NCBI GenBank assembly: GCA_030694965.1
Contig: JAUYTZ010000006.1
Coordinates: 1 to 64,000 of the forward strand
From: Candidatus Paracaedibacteraceae bacterium
GTDB lineage: Bacteria; Pseudomonadota; Alphaproteobacteria; Paracaedibacterales; CAIOTO01
Reading direction: 5' to 3'
DNA length: 64,000 nucleotides
Shown here: positions 17,682 through 30,026 of the stretch, in pieces
How positions within the stretch are numbered: the stretch's first letter is position 1
How the letters are laid out: each line of letters opens with the position of its first letter
Translations under genes and position numbers: made by a program
The notes under the pieces: model-generated
Seen by the model: the letters and a program-made list of their open reading frames with translations, nothing else
Database searches by the model: none
What the model was told of the DNA's origin: nothing

Positions 17682-19042
17682 ATGGGAAAAGAAACCATTA
17701 TTACAGCTCCCACTATGGCAAAAGCACTTTCAAAAGTTCGTGAAGGACTTGATGTTGAAGCAATGCCCCTTACCCATAAAGAACCATGCGGTGAAATTGA
17801 CATCAAAAAGAAATCTGAACAAAGCCCGACTAAAATGCCTTTTATACAAACATCCAAAAACACAGCGAATAACATTGTTCCTCAAAAAAATATCAACTCT
17901 ATTAAAAAGACGCCAGAAAAAGCAGCAGAAAAAGTAAAAAGAGAAATACCAGATTGGATTCGGCCATTTGCACCTCCCAGCAAAATGAAAAATCAGACAG
18001 GAGCAGAACCTTACAAAGATCAACGTGCAAATGTTTCCGCACAAGCGCATTCCACTCAACAGTATGCAACACAATCAGCGCATGCGCTTCAATCACAAGA
18101 AGATCTCTATCAAGAATACCAGCATGATGATCCTGTAAATATAGCACCTTCACCAATACATAGCCCTCATGAGCACTCCTCTGAGCAAGCAACACCTCAA
18201 CAAAAGGAAAAAATATATACTGATGAACGTCTATCTATACCAACAGCTCGTAGTGATTTTAAAAAATTTGTAGACGCCACTTCGTCCTTTGACAAAACAA
18301 TATCAGCCATTAGTGCAATTTGCGATTTATGTGAATACCATCAGCTTGGCGATGTTTTTGGTGATGCATGGCTCAAAGAAATGAATCCTGAATTCACCCA
18401 TAACCCTATTCAATTAACACCAGCACTTGATCGCATTCTTTCACTTGATCTTAATTGGCTTGATAATATTTCTAAAAGAGGGCAAGTTGTGCTTGTTGGG
18501 CCTCCAGGTTCCGGCAAGACAGTAACGATAGCAAAATTAGCTGCGATGTTGCTTGAGCGCGGCAAAAAAGTACGTGTAGTTACACTTGACACACTTAAAT
18601 CATCAGGAGTATACCAGCTCAAACAATACATAGAGCCTTTATCTCTTGAACTTTACGTTGGCCTTGAATCTCTACATGACCAAAACTCACAACAAATAAC
18701 ACTAATCGACACACCTTCGATTAATATAAATTTAAGAGAAGATATACATTTCTTAAAAACTCTTAGAACAAGACTGGCTGCACCCTTTACACTTGTACTT
18801 CCAGCTGATATGAATCCTATTGAAGCAGAAGAACACGCATACACGTATATGGGTATAGACACAGACTCACTAATTGTAACACGCTTTGAGCTCACAAAAC
18901 GATATGGTGTCCCATTGCGTATATCACGACAAGGCCTTAAACTTGTTCTTACATCGAAAAGTCCAGAGCTTTCAGAGGGACTTCAATGCCCGTCATCAGA
19001 AGCACTTCTTGAACGCATGTTAAGTGCCTGTGAGGTTTCTTC

Positions 19043-19046
<4 letters not shown>
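17682..19046 (+). CDS. FlhF-like SRP-type GTPase
   Basis: 454 residues. The N-terminus TAPTMAKALSKVREGLDVEA matches the start of FlhF proteins (..a.tm.eAL.kVReeLG.dA). A hydrophilic linker rich in Gln, His and Pro follows (about 45-190). The C-terminal NG GTPase domain has P-loop GPPGSGKTVTIAKLA (about 269-283), a DTLKSSGVYQLKQY motif (FlhF has DT.R..A..QL..Y), a G3-like TLIDTPS and a TRFELTKRYG guanine-site region. The canonical TKxD is weakened. FlhF places flagella at the pole; no flagellar gene is present here. It sits between ctaE and coxB, overlapping coxB by 4 bases (ATGA), so it is co-expressed with the oxidase. Confidence 0.8.
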
Positions 19047-21437
<2,391 letters not shown>

Positions 21438-21438
<1 letters not shown>

Positions 21439-22328
21439 TGATAATAAATACATACGACTCGCATCCTCTTGATTTTTTGGAACTGTTAAAACCAAGAGTC
21501 ATGTCATTATCTATCTTTACTGCTTTTTGTGGCATGATACTAGCTCCAGGCAATATTCACCCACTACTTGGATTTGGTGCCATTTTATGCATTGCTATTG
21601 GCGCAGGTGCGGCTGGCTGCCTTAATATGTGGTGTGAAATTCATCGCGATACACTCATGAAACGAACACAAATGCGCCCACTTCCATCTGGGCGTATCGA
21701 TCCCAATTCCGCAATTGCTTTTGGCGCTATTCTGTCGGTTTTATCTGTTGGTCTACTTGGCATCATTACAAACTGGATAGCTTCATTATATTTACTTATT
21801 ACTATTTTATTTTACGTATTTGTTTACACACTTTATTTAAAACCAAGAACGCCACAAAATATCGTCATTGGGGGTGCAGCAGGTGCCCTCCCCCCAGTTA
21901 TTGGCTGGGCGTGCGTTACAGGCCATGCAGATCTTACAGCATGGGCACTATTTGCTATTATCTTTTTGTGGACGCCAGCTCATTTTTGGGCACTCTGTCT
22001 TGAGCAACATGAAGACTACGACCATGCGGGATTCCCTATGTTGCCGAACACCCATGGTCCAGATGTTACACGCCGTGGCATTTTAAGATACACGGTGTTA
22101 ACCGTTGCATGCAGCTTCACTCTCGTTTACTTGCAACATTTAAGTTTGTTTTATACAATTTCTGCCGTACTTTTAGGAATCATTTTTATTACAGAAGCCT
22201 ATCGAGTTTACTATAAAAAAATATCTAGCAAGCGTCTATTTTTCATATCAATCATTTATTTATTTCTGTTGTTTACAAGCATGCTTGCACATCACTTTTT
22301 GAGCTACATTACGTCATTGTTTGTTTAA
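21438..22328 (+). CDS. ctaB: Protoheme IX farnesyltransferase (heme O synthase)
   Basis: 296-residue UbiA-type membrane prenyltransferase that makes heme O for the oxidase. The motifs are LKPRVMSLSIFTAF, the Asp-rich prenyl-diphosphate site around DTLMKRTQMRPLPSG and IVIGGAAGALPPVIGW. Its ATG shares a base with the coxA stop (TAATG), so it is translationally coupled. Heme O then goes to CtaA, encoded at 38384-39394. Confidence 0.96.
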
Positions 22329-22428
22329 ATCTTGTTACAAAAACATAGACCCAACATCTTCTTTTTCTTTTGCGCAATCTTTGCTATTGTTCTATAAGTC
22401 AAAAACATAACAAGAACAGGAAACTTAC

Positions 22429-23445
22429 ATGGCAACGCGCATTTTGTCTGGCATACGCCCTACAGGAAATATCCATCTTGGTAATTACTTAGGCGCCATC
22501 AAAAATTGGGTTTCCATGGCAGATAGTATTGATGAGACTCTTTTTTGCATTGTGGATCAGCATGCACTAACCACGGCAGAAGATGCATCTAATCTTTACG
22601 AAAATACGCGCCTTATTGCAGCAGCATATGTAGCATGTGGCATTAATCCAGACAAAAGCTATATCTTTGCACAAAGCCATGTTCCAGGTCACACAGAGCT
22701 TGCCTGGTATTTTAACTGCGTCACCCCACTTGGATGGCTCAATCGAATGACTCAATTTAAAGATAAAGCAGGAAAAAACAAAGAACATGCCAATCTTGGT
22801 CTTTATTCATACCCTGTTTTAATGGCCGCGGATATTTTGCTTTATAAAGCAACGCATGTCCCAGTTGGTGAAGATCAAAAACAACATGTAGAATTGGCAC
22901 GTGATATTGCCGGCGCTTTTAATAATTATGCGAAACACGAAATCTTTACCCTTCCAGAACCAGTTATTCCAACACAAAGTGCCCGTATTATGAGCCTTCG
23001 TGATGGCACAAAAAAAATGAGCAAATCTGATATCTCTGATTATTCACGTATTCATTTGACAGATGATGATGATACTTTGGCTTTAAAGATTCGCAAAGCC
23101 AAGACTGACATGGAACCAATTCCGCAGGTAAAAGAAGGTCTGGAAAATCGCCCAGAAGCAAAAAATTTAATGGGAATTTATTCAGCTGTTTCTGGCAAAA
23201 GCATTGAGCAAGCATGTCTCCAATTTGAAGGACAACCATTCTCAGCTTTTAAAAGCGAACTTACGGATGCGTTAATAAATCATCTTGAGCCAATTCGCCG
23301 AAAATTGACACTCTTACTTGATGATAAAGATGAGTTAGATCGAATTATAACACGTGGCGCTACTCGTGCGAATATTCTATCCCAAGAATCACTTAGTGAC
23401 GTAAAGTCACATCTAAATTTATATCCTAAACCAAAAGGACTGTAA
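22429..23445 (+). CDS. trpS: Tryptophanyl-tRNA synthetase
   Basis: 338-residue class Ic synthetase. The HIGH-type motif is TGNIHLGNYLGA (about 12-23) and the KMSKS loop lies in GTKKMSKSDIS (about 193-203). Normal length; AGGAAA upstream of the ATG. It is followed after 3 bases by a symporter gene, so the two are probably co-transcribed. Confidence 0.96.
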   Translation: MATRILSGIRPTGNIHLGNYLGAIKNWVSMADSIDETLFCIVDQHALTTAEDASNLYENTRLIAAAYVACGINPDKSYIFAQSHVPGHTELAWYFNCVTPLGWLNRMTQFKDKAGKNKEHANLGLYSYPVLMAADILLYKATHVPVGEDQKQHVELARDIAGAFNNYAKHEIFTLPEPVIPTQSARIMSLRDGTKKMSKSDISDYSRIHLTDDDDTLALKIRKAKTDMEPIPQVKEGLENRPEAKNLMGIYSAVSGKSIEQACLQFEGQPFSAFKSELTDALINHLEPIRRKLTLLLDDKDELDRIITRGATRANILSQESLSDVKSHLNLYPKPKGL

Positions 23446-23448
23446 TAG

Positions 23449-24711
23449 ATGCGACGTATATTATCAACGGCACTTTTATCGACACCCATTCAGCTTGTCT
23501 GTATTGTTATACTCGTATCTCTTTTTGCGTCCCATCTTCCAGCGGCGGCTGTGCAAAGTGCTTATACGTTAAGCGTACTTATAAAAGACTTACTTTTGAT
23601 TGTACTACCAATCGCAGTTGCATCTTATATAGCTTCAACGCTGATTAGTTTTCGTCAAAATGCATTACTGCTCATTGTAACACTGCTTGTTTTTGAAGCA
23701 TTTTCAAATGCAACAAGTGTTATGTATGCTTATACAGTAGGCATTTCCTTCGAACATTGGATTCCCGTTTTCAAAGAAGGACAACAAAATTTAACATCAC
23801 TGACACCTTATTTTACAATTAATGCTATTCGTCCTAGTTTCTGGTCATCAACAAATGGCGTTATCATTGGCACTGCTATTGGTATAATCGGCGCATTCTG
23901 CACTCCCGGATTTTTTAGCCAAACAGTATTTAAAACACGTGAACTTATGGGAATTGTTTTCAGCCGCATATTCATGCGCCTTATTCCTTTTTACGTTCTT
24001 GGCTTTCTTTTATTCATGCATCACTCGGGACTTTTAAACCAAATTGTTGAATCATACACAACAGTCATCCTTATGGTGACAGCAACAATTCTTGCCTACC
24101 AATTAATCCTAATTGCTATCGCGTCAGAATTCAACAAGGCTCGATCCTTAAGCATTTTAAATAACTTGTCTCCTGCCGTTATGGTAGCCTTCACATCTAT
24201 GTCTAGCGCTGCAACCATGCCATTTACGATTACAGCAACTGAAAAAAATTTAAAAGATCCAAAATTCGCAAGCATGCTGATTCCAGCCACAACAAACATT
24301 CAACAAATTGGCGACTGTATTGCAAATGCACTTCTTTGTTTAGTAATTTTAAAAAACTTTGGCAAACCTATTCCAGATATATGGTCTTGGCTTCCATTCT
24401 TGTTAAGTTTCACACTCGTGCGCTTTACTACAGCTGCAGTGCTTGGCGGCGCTATTTTTATAATGATCCCACTTTACGAATACTATTTAGGTTTCACTCC
24501 CGAAATGGTTGCATTGATCATTGCTTTAAATGTAGTACTTGATCCAATCATTACATCAACAAACGTCCTCGGCAATGGTATTTTATCTATTATATTTGAA
24601 CGCGTGTGGTTATTTATTTCTCGTTCAAAAATTGATGAACCCATAAAAGCAGCAGCTCTTACAATTGAACATCCATTCACACGAGAAGAAGCTAAATCGT
24701 CAAATAAATAA
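23449..24711 (+). CDS. Dicarboxylate/amino acid:cation symporter family protein
   Basis: 420-residue transporter of the SDF (DAACS) fold with about eight membrane helices and two re-entrant hairpins. Recognisable are AFTSMSSAATMPFTI (the serine-rich hairpin 1 region), then IPATTNIQQIGD (the metal-binding N.. helix region) and ALNVVLDPIITSTNVLGNG (hairpin 2 and helix 8). It takes up dicarboxylates or acidic or neutral amino acids with Na+ or H+; the exact substrate cannot be read. Import of host amino acids or C4 acids would suit an intracellular life. The coupling to trpS is probably fortuitous. Confidence 0.85.
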   Translation: MRRILSTALLSTPIQLVCIVILVSLFASHLPAAAVQSAYTLSVLIKDLLLIVLPIAVASYIASTLISFRQNALLLIVTLLVFEAFSNATSVMYAYTVGISFEHWIPVFKEGQQNLTSLTPYFTINAIRPSFWSSTNGVIIGTAIGIIGAFCTPGFFSQTVFKTRELMGIVFSRIFMRLIPFYVLGFLLFMHHSGLLNQIVESYTTVILMVTATILAYQLILIAIASEFNKARSLSILNNLSPAVMVAFTSMSSAATMPFTITATEKNLKDPKFASMLIPATTNIQQIGDCIANALLCLVILKNFGKPIPDIWSWLPFLLSFTLVRFTTAAVLGGAIFIMIPLYEYYLGFTPEMVALIIALNVVLDPIITSTNVLGNGILSIIFERVWLFISRSKIDEPIKAAALTIEHPFTREEAKSSNK

Positions 24712-24862
24712 TATTTCAATTACCCTGTTGCTAGTTTCCGCTGAATTGAATGTACTTTATAAAGGAAATAAAATTACAAAAATTTCTAAGATTAATTTAC
24801 GTAGATTCTTTTTTATATTTGACTTCATGCCGGTATTCATAATTTTACATCGCGTTGCACGA

Positions 24863-25329
24863 TTATCGTAAGCAAAGTTGAGACTGGCTATAACATTTTA
24901 TTAAAGAGATACTCTCTTTTTTAGTCATGCGTTTGATATGATCAAGCGATTCAAGAAAGAGTTTTGACTTATGTCTATTGCCCGTAGCGGTGATAAAGGA
25001 TGCGATCACATTACACAATCGATCGCAAAAAGCGACAATTTTATCACCGCGTAAATGTTTATACATGCTGAATCTATTGCTTTAATCTTTTCTTTTATTT
25101 TCTCAGCAGATAAATAACAATACGCGGTCTTCAATTTAAAAAGATCTTTTATAGTAAGAAAGCTCATAGGATGGAAAAAGACAACTTCATCGGGAAGTTC
25201 CGTAAGCTCAAACTAGTATTCCCCATGTATTTTAAGTCGCAAATTAATCGAATCTTTTAAAAATTCATCTCCAGCAAAAAGCTGCGTCGAAAGGGCTGCC
25301 ACTAATAAAAAGCGCATAAAGTGAAACAT
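24863..25329 (-). pseudogene. F-box-like protein with signal peptide, broken
   Basis: Reading on the minus strand from the ATG at 25329 (GGAG upstream), the frame starts with a signal peptide (MFHFMRFLLVAALSTQLFAG) and meets a TAG stop at 25213-25215. Beyond the stop the same frame continues with ELTELPDEVVFF, then MSFLTIKDLFKLK and a helical tail. That is an F-box-like pattern (LP.E....I..FL...DL..L), at about 25080-25212. The frame then ends, and a second frame (24863-25066) gives a basic, Cys-containing stretch. I read this as a gene with one nonsense mutation and probably one frameshift. F-box proteins recruit substrates to eukaryotic SCF ubiquitin ligases. The rest of the 24712-25573 gap shows no other gene. 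Confidence 0.55.
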
Positions 25330-25520
25330 TTTATATTCTCCTATATTTTTTAAACGTTGATCAGAGTTATACGAAATTATTCATTATGTCAATATGAATT
25401 TGGATACTTATTTCAATCTAATGACCTGTTACTAGTTTCTAATTTCAAATTACGGAACACAACAGTATAAACATTTAAAATTATTCGGGAATATTAAATA
25501 AAACTCGCATTATTTATTAA

Positions 25521-25553
25521 TTAAAAGAAGCCTCTTTTGTAAACTTCTTTTAA
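25521..25553 (-). terminator. Hairpin downstream of leuS
   Basis: A 10-bp inverted repeat TTAAAAGAAG / CTTCTTTTAA with a 13-base loop lies 21 bases past the leuS stop. On the minus strand the descending arm supplies the T-rich tail. It is AT-rich, so it is a moderate terminator candidate, possibly working in both directions. Confidence 0.5.
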
Positions 25554-25573
25554 TATCATGTGAATTAATTTAA

Positions 25574-28102
25574 CTAACCCACAACAATGTTAACTAATCG
25601 CCCTGGCACAACAATGACATTTCGAATAGAAACGCCTTTAAGCGCAACTTGTGCAGATGGCAATCCAAGAGCTATTTCTTTAAGAACCTCTTTTGACGCC
25701 TCAGGCTCAACTGTAAATGTACCGCGCAATTTCCCATTCACTTGAACAGCGATTGTAATTTCATTTACCTTTGACAAAATAGGATCTGGTACGGGCATTT
25801 TAATGCCATCAATTGATACGCCCATCAAGCGTTCATACAGCTCATACCCCATATGCGGTGCAATAGGCGCCAGCATCAAAAGAAAGTATGAAAATGACTC
25901 TTTAAGAGCAACACTTGACGCCGTACCAATAGCATCTTCAAGTACACGGCAAAGTTCACGGTGATAGGCAATTGCTTTGTTAAATGCGTTGCGTTCATAC
26001 GCATCAATTAGCTTTGCAAGATACTGATGAGCTTTTTTAAGTAGCACTGCATTGAGAGCATCATCTCCTGCCCGATCTAAAGCAACTGCATCCATAATTT
26101 GATCAGACAAACGGGCTACACGGTTAAGATATCTCCAGCAACCATCAAGCGCCTCTGTATTCCAATCAAAATCTTTTTCTGGCGGCGTATCAGACAACAC
26201 AAACAAGCGTGCAACGTCAGCGCCATATGAATTTAAAATTTCAAGCGGATCAATCAAATTCTTCTTTGATTTACTCATTTTTTCAGAACGACCAAGCACA
26301 GCTTTTGCGCCTGTTTTCTCAACGATCAATTCCCCCTTATTATTTTTAATAACTTCACCAGGATACAACCACTGACCGTTTTCATCTTTATACGTTTCGT
26401 GACAAACCATTCCCTGCGTTAACAAATTGGTAAAAGGTTCGCTGAAATTTACATACCCTAAATCACGGAATGCTTTTGTAAAAAAGCGCGCATATAATAA
26501 ATGTAATACGGCATGTTCAATGCCACCAATATACCAATCAACAGGCGCCCATTTTCTAACGTCGTTTTTATCAAATGGAGCATCTGCATTTTTTGGCGAA
26601 CAATAACGCAAAAAATACCAAGATGAGTCGAAAAACGTATCAAGGGTATCTGTTTCGCGGCGTGCAGGCTTTCCGCATGATGGGCACAGAGCATGTTTCC
26701 ATGTTGGATGATGTTCAAGCGGGTTGCCTGGCTTATCAAACGTTACATCTTCTGGCAACGTAACAGGTAAATCAGCGTCAGGAACAGGCACTGCACCGCA
26801 GTCATCACAATGAATCACTGGAATTGGGCAGCCCCAATAACGTTGACGTGATACAAGCCAATCCCGAAGACGGAATGTTACTTTACGCTCACCTAAATTA
26901 AGCGCTTCAAGCTTATCAATTGCAGCAGCTTTTGCATCTGTTGTGGATAAACCATTTAAGAAATCCGAATCCATCATCACGCCATCGCCAAGATATGGTA
27001 GCGTAGATAATGCATCGTCTTTTACAACACGCGGAATAATTAAATTATATTTCGTAGCGAATTCAAAATCACGCTCATCATGTGCAGGACACCCAAAAAC
27101 AGCGCCTGTTCCATAATCCATCAGCACAAAGTTTGCAACATACACAGGCACAGTGCGGTCAACGTCAAATGGATGTTGAACACGAAGTCCTGTATCGTAG
27201 CCTTTTTTCTCAACCGTACTAATAGCTTCTTCTGTTGCTATCATCTGTTGGCATTCTTTGATAAATGCATCTAAAGAAGCACAATCTTTTGAAAGATTTT
27301 CTGCAAGTGGATGTGCCGGCGCAATTGCCACAAAAGATGCGCCGTATAATGTATCAGGGCGCGTTGTAAAAACAGTAATGACTTTGTCTTGGCCTTGAAT
27401 TTTAAAGCGCACATGAGCACCTTCGGACCGACCAATCCAATTTTCTTGCATTTTCACCACTTTTTCAGGCCAACCTGAAAGATCTTTTAAATCATCAAGT
27501 AGTGCTTGAGCATAATTAGTAATTTTAAGAGACCACTGGTTCAAACGACGTTTTTCTACAAGCGCATTTGATCGCCACCCACGACCATTAATAACCTGTT
27601 CGTTTGCAAGTACAGAATTTTCAATAGGATCCCAATTTACCCATGAATCTTTGCGTTCAAGCAACCCTTTATCATAAAATTCTAAAAAGAGTTTTTGTTG
27701 CTGCCCATAATAGTCAGGCATACATGTTGCTATTTCACGATCCCAGTTATAGGAAAAACCAAGTGCTGACAATTGACGTCGCATCTCAGCCATATTTTCA
27801 ACTGTCCATTGGCTTGGATGCACTTTATTTTGCATCGCGGCATTTTCCGCTGGTAAACCAAATGCATCCCAGCCCATTGGATGCAATACTGAAAAACCCT
27901 GCATGCGTTTAAAACGCGCAATCGCATCACCAATTGCATAATTACGCACGTGCCCCATGTGCAATTTCCCAGAAGGATAAGGAAGCATTTCAAGAATATA
28001 AGTGTGTGAATCGCCTTGTTGTTCGGCAACCGCATTACTGCGCGTTATGTGCCAGTTTTCCTGCCACTTTGATTCAATCGCCTTAAATGCGTACCCACTC
28101 AT
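25574..28102 (-). CDS. leuS: Leucyl-tRNA synthetase
   Basis: 842-residue class Ia synthetase. HIGH motif in YPSGKLHMGHVRNYAIGD, an editing (CP1) domain in the middle (VFTTRPDTLYGASFVA, then DYGTGAVFGCPAHDERD), and KMSKS in SEKMSKSKKNLIDP. The C-terminal anticodon and tRNA-binding domains end in VNGKLRGTF. Standard length. It follows the DUF3576 lipoprotein gene by 21 bases, a pairing seen widely in alphaproteobacteria. Confidence 0.97.
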   Translation of the reverse strand: MSGYAFKAIESKWQENWHITRSNAVAEQQGDSHTYILEMLPYPSGKLHMGHVRNYAIGDAIARFKRMQGFSVLHPMGWDAFGLPAENAAMQNKVHPSQWTVENMAEMRRQLSALGFSYNWDREIATCMPDYYGQQQKLFLEFYDKGLLERKDSWVNWDPIENSVLANEQVINGRGWRSNALVEKRRLNQWSLKITNYAQALLDDLKDLSGWPEKVVKMQENWIGRSEGAHVRFKIQGQDKVITVFTTRPDTLYGASFVAIAPAHPLAENLSKDCASLDAFIKECQQMIATEEAISTVEKKGYDTGLRVQHPFDVDRTVPVYVANFVLMDYGTGAVFGCPAHDERDFEFATKYNLIIPRVVKDDALSTLPYLGDGVMMDSDFLNGLSTTDAKAAAIDKLEALNLGERKVTFRLRDWLVSRQRYWGCPIPVIHCDDCGAVPVPDADLPVTLPEDVTFDKPGNPLEHHPTWKHALCPSCGKPARRETDTLDTFFDSSWYFLRYCSPKNADAPFDKNDVRKWAPVDWYIGGIEHAVLHLLYARFFTKAFRDLGYVNFSEPFTNLLTQGMVCHETYKDENGQWLYPGEVIKNNKGELIVEKTGAKAVLGRSEKMSKSKKNLIDPLEILNSYGADVARLFVLSDTPPEKDFDWNTEALDGCWRYLNRVARLSDQIMDAVALDRAGDDALNAVLLKKAHQYLAKLIDAYERNAFNKAIAYHRELCRVLEDAIGTASSVALKESFSYFLLMLAPIAPHMGYELYERLMGVSIDGIKMPVPDPILSKVNEITIAVQVNGKLRGTFTVEPEASKEVLKEIALGLPSAQVALKGVSIRNVIVVPGRLVNIVVG

Positions 28103-28123
28103 GCCTAATACTTCCTTTGCTAT

Positions 28124-28648
28124 TTATTTACTTTGAATCCGCATATTGCGCGCTTTTGTCAAAATAATATTTTCTAAATTTGTTGCCGCTAAATTATCGG
28201 TTTGATCCAGATTAACCCACTGACCATTACGAAGCACTTGCTTTTGAACAACGGCTTGTATCGCTTCAACACGCAGTTCAAGGCCACGGATATAAAGTGT
28301 TACTTTCACACGTTCGTTGCTTTTTTGAGCCTCAGAGTACCAATCGGTGACGATCACACCACCATTTGCATCGGTTGATGTCAACGGCATAAACTTTAAC
28401 GCATCTAATGAAGCTTGCCAAAGATATGCATTTACAGACATACCAGAGCCAGAAACACCAGCTGTTTTCTTTCGAGACCCACCAAAAACAAGTGTTTCGT
28501 CACCTACAACGGAACCAAATGTATATTTACGGCGATCTTCACTATCCATTGGTGCTTTTTCATCAGGCGCATTTTTATCACGAAAACCACTACACGCAGA
28601 CAACAAGGATACTACACTCAAACCCAAGATAATTTTATTAGTTAGCAT
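28124..28648 (-). CDS. DUF3576 domain lipoprotein
   Basis: 174 residues with a lipoprotein signal (lipobox LSAC) and a mature domain matching alphaproteobacterial DUF3576. Landmarks are VNAYLWQASLDALKFMPL, then DANGGVIVTDWYS, then RVKVTLYIRGLELR. It is typically found directly upstream of leuS, as here. Outer-membrane or periplasmic; function not known. Related to outer-membrane assembly only by speculation. Confidence 0.85.
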   Translation of the reverse strand: MLTNKIILGLSVVSLLSACSGFRDKNAPDEKAPMDSEDRRKYTFGSVVGDETLVFGGSRKKTAGVSGSGMSVNAYLWQASLDALKFMPLTSTDANGGVIVTDWYSEAQKSNERVKVTLYIRGLELRVEAIQAVVQKQVLRNGQWVNLDQTDNLAATNLENIILTKARNMRIQSK

Positions 28649-28782
28649 TTTTTTACATTCCTATTATTTGATTATCTTTACTTTTATAAAGGTTTTCAAA
28701 ATAGCATTCAACAAACAAAAATATTTATTTCACATATTAAAATATTGAATATAGTTAAAAATAATATTAATTTAAATTAGAT

Positions 28783-28923
28783 TTAACTATCATCTTTAAG
28801 GCCATCTCTAAATGCCTTAATCCCTTTAGCCACATCTCGCATAACATGTGGCACTCGACCTGCACCAAAAACAACCAAAACAATCACTAATAAAATGACG
28901 CAATGCGTTAAGCTAAATCCCAT
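28783..28923 (-). CDS. tatA: Twin-arginine translocase subunit TatA/E (short)
   Basis: 46-codon gene. The protein MGFSLTHCVILLVIVLVVFG is a membrane helix, followed by the TatA hinge GAGRVPHVMRDVAKGIKAFR and an acidic DGLKDDS end. This fits TatA/TatE: a short N-terminal helix, an FG(A)GR.P hinge and an amphipathic helix. It lacks the longer C-terminal tail of most TatA proteins. tatB and tatC are not adjacent, though in many alphaproteobacteria they are. A purine-rich GGATGG lies upstream of the ATG at 28923. Confidence 0.88.
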   Translation of the reverse strand: MGFSLTHCVILLVIVLVVFGAGRVPHVMRDVAKGIKAFRDGLKDDS

Positions 28924-29145
28924 AAAATTCCATCCTTTTTATTATTGTAATCATTTTATCAGTTATAAGCTATTTATGATTTTTCAGCAAGTATTGGCAC
29001 TAAAGCCAATTTCATTCACAGATTTATAAGGTATTTAACTAATTTACACATTATTAATTTTATTTTGCCTAAAATTGAATGACAACAAACTTCACTAACA
29101 CTTAAAACAAACACTTTAAATATGCGTTCAAGGAACACAACCATC

Positions 29146-29946
29146 ATGGCCGAAATTCGATTACCTAAAAATTCTGTAGTTAAAGAAGGCAAGAACTATA
29201 TAATTAATAAAAAAGACGAAAAAACAGCCATCCGCACGGTGCAAATCTATCGCTACAATCCTGAAAAAAATGAAAATCCAACCTATGATACATTTGAAAT
29301 TGATACAAGTGCTTGCGGTCCAATGGTCTTGGACGCTTTATTGCATATAAAAAATAACGTAGATACAAGCCTAACCTTTAGACGTTCATGCCGCGAGGGA
29401 ATCTGTGGTAGTTGCGCAATGAATGTAGATGGGACAAATACTCTCGCTTGTACAAAACCAATCTGTGATATCAAAGGAACAATTTATATTAATCCTTTGC
29501 CACATATGCCTGTGATAAAAGATCTCGTGCCAGATTTAACGAATGCTTATAAGCAATATACAAGTGTAAAGCCATGGCTTGAATCAACAAAAGAACCATC
29601 CATGCGCAATGATGAAGTGCGCGAACGATTACAAACACCTGAAGAACGTGCGAAACTTGATGGTCTTTGGGAATGCATTTTGTGTTTTAGCTGTTCAACA
29701 AGTTGTCCAAGTTATTGGTGGAACCAAGACAGTTACCTAGGGCCAGCAACACTTTTGCAAAGCTATCGGTTCGTAGCTGATAGTCGTGACGATTCAAAAG
29801 AAGAACGCCTTGAAGGCTTGGACGATGCTTTTAAATTGTACCGTTGTCACACAATCATGAATTGCACGAAGACCTGCCCTAAAGGATTAAATCCAGCAAA
29901 AGCGATTGGCGCATTGAAGCAAGAGATTATTACACAAAAAAATTAA
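29146..29946 (+). CDS. sdhB: Succinate dehydrogenase iron-sulfur subunit
   Basis: 266 residues. The N-terminal plant-type ferredoxin domain holds the 2Fe-2S ligands [15 protein letters not shown] and a later Cys (LACTKP). The C-terminal domain holds 4Fe-4S and 3Fe-4S motifs [16 protein letters not shown] and [21 protein letters not shown]. It carries electrons from the flavoprotein to ubiquinone in complex II. The start is the ATG at 29146 with AAGGA upstream. sdhC, sdhD and sdhA are not next to it, unlike the usual operon. Confidence 0.96.
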   Translation: MAEIRLPKNSVVKEGKNYIINKKDEKTAIRTVQIYRYNPEKNENPTYDTFEIDTSACGPMVLDALLHIKNNVDTSLTFRRSCREGICGSCAMNVDGTNTLACTKPICDIKGTIYINPLPHMPVIKDLVPDLTNAYKQYTSVKPWLESTKEPSMRNDEVRERLQTPEERAKLDGLWECILCFSCSTSCPSYWWNQDSYLGPATLLQSYRFVADSRDDSKEERLEGLDDAFKLYRCHTIMNCTKTCPKGLNPAKAIGALKQEIITQKN

Positions 29947-30026
29947 AAAAGTGCATATTCCTCTAGATATAATTATCTAGTCCCCTCTATACTCGGTCCA
30001 GATATGTTTTTGGAGAATAACTACAC

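Noticed and set aside
17730-18195. Antisense open frames opposite the FlhF-like gene
   Set aside because: No ribosome site or conserved pattern; the low-complexity linker on the plus strand leaves the opposite frames open by chance.
26942-26950. Perfect DnaA box (TGTGGATAA on the plus strand)
   Set aside because: Single copy within the leuS coding region, with no cluster of further boxes or an AT-rich unwinding region; not an origin.
29966-29983. Palindrome CTAGATA/TATCTAG between sdhB and ubiH gene
   Set aside because: Short AT-rich palindrome without a T-run or a second copy; may be chance.
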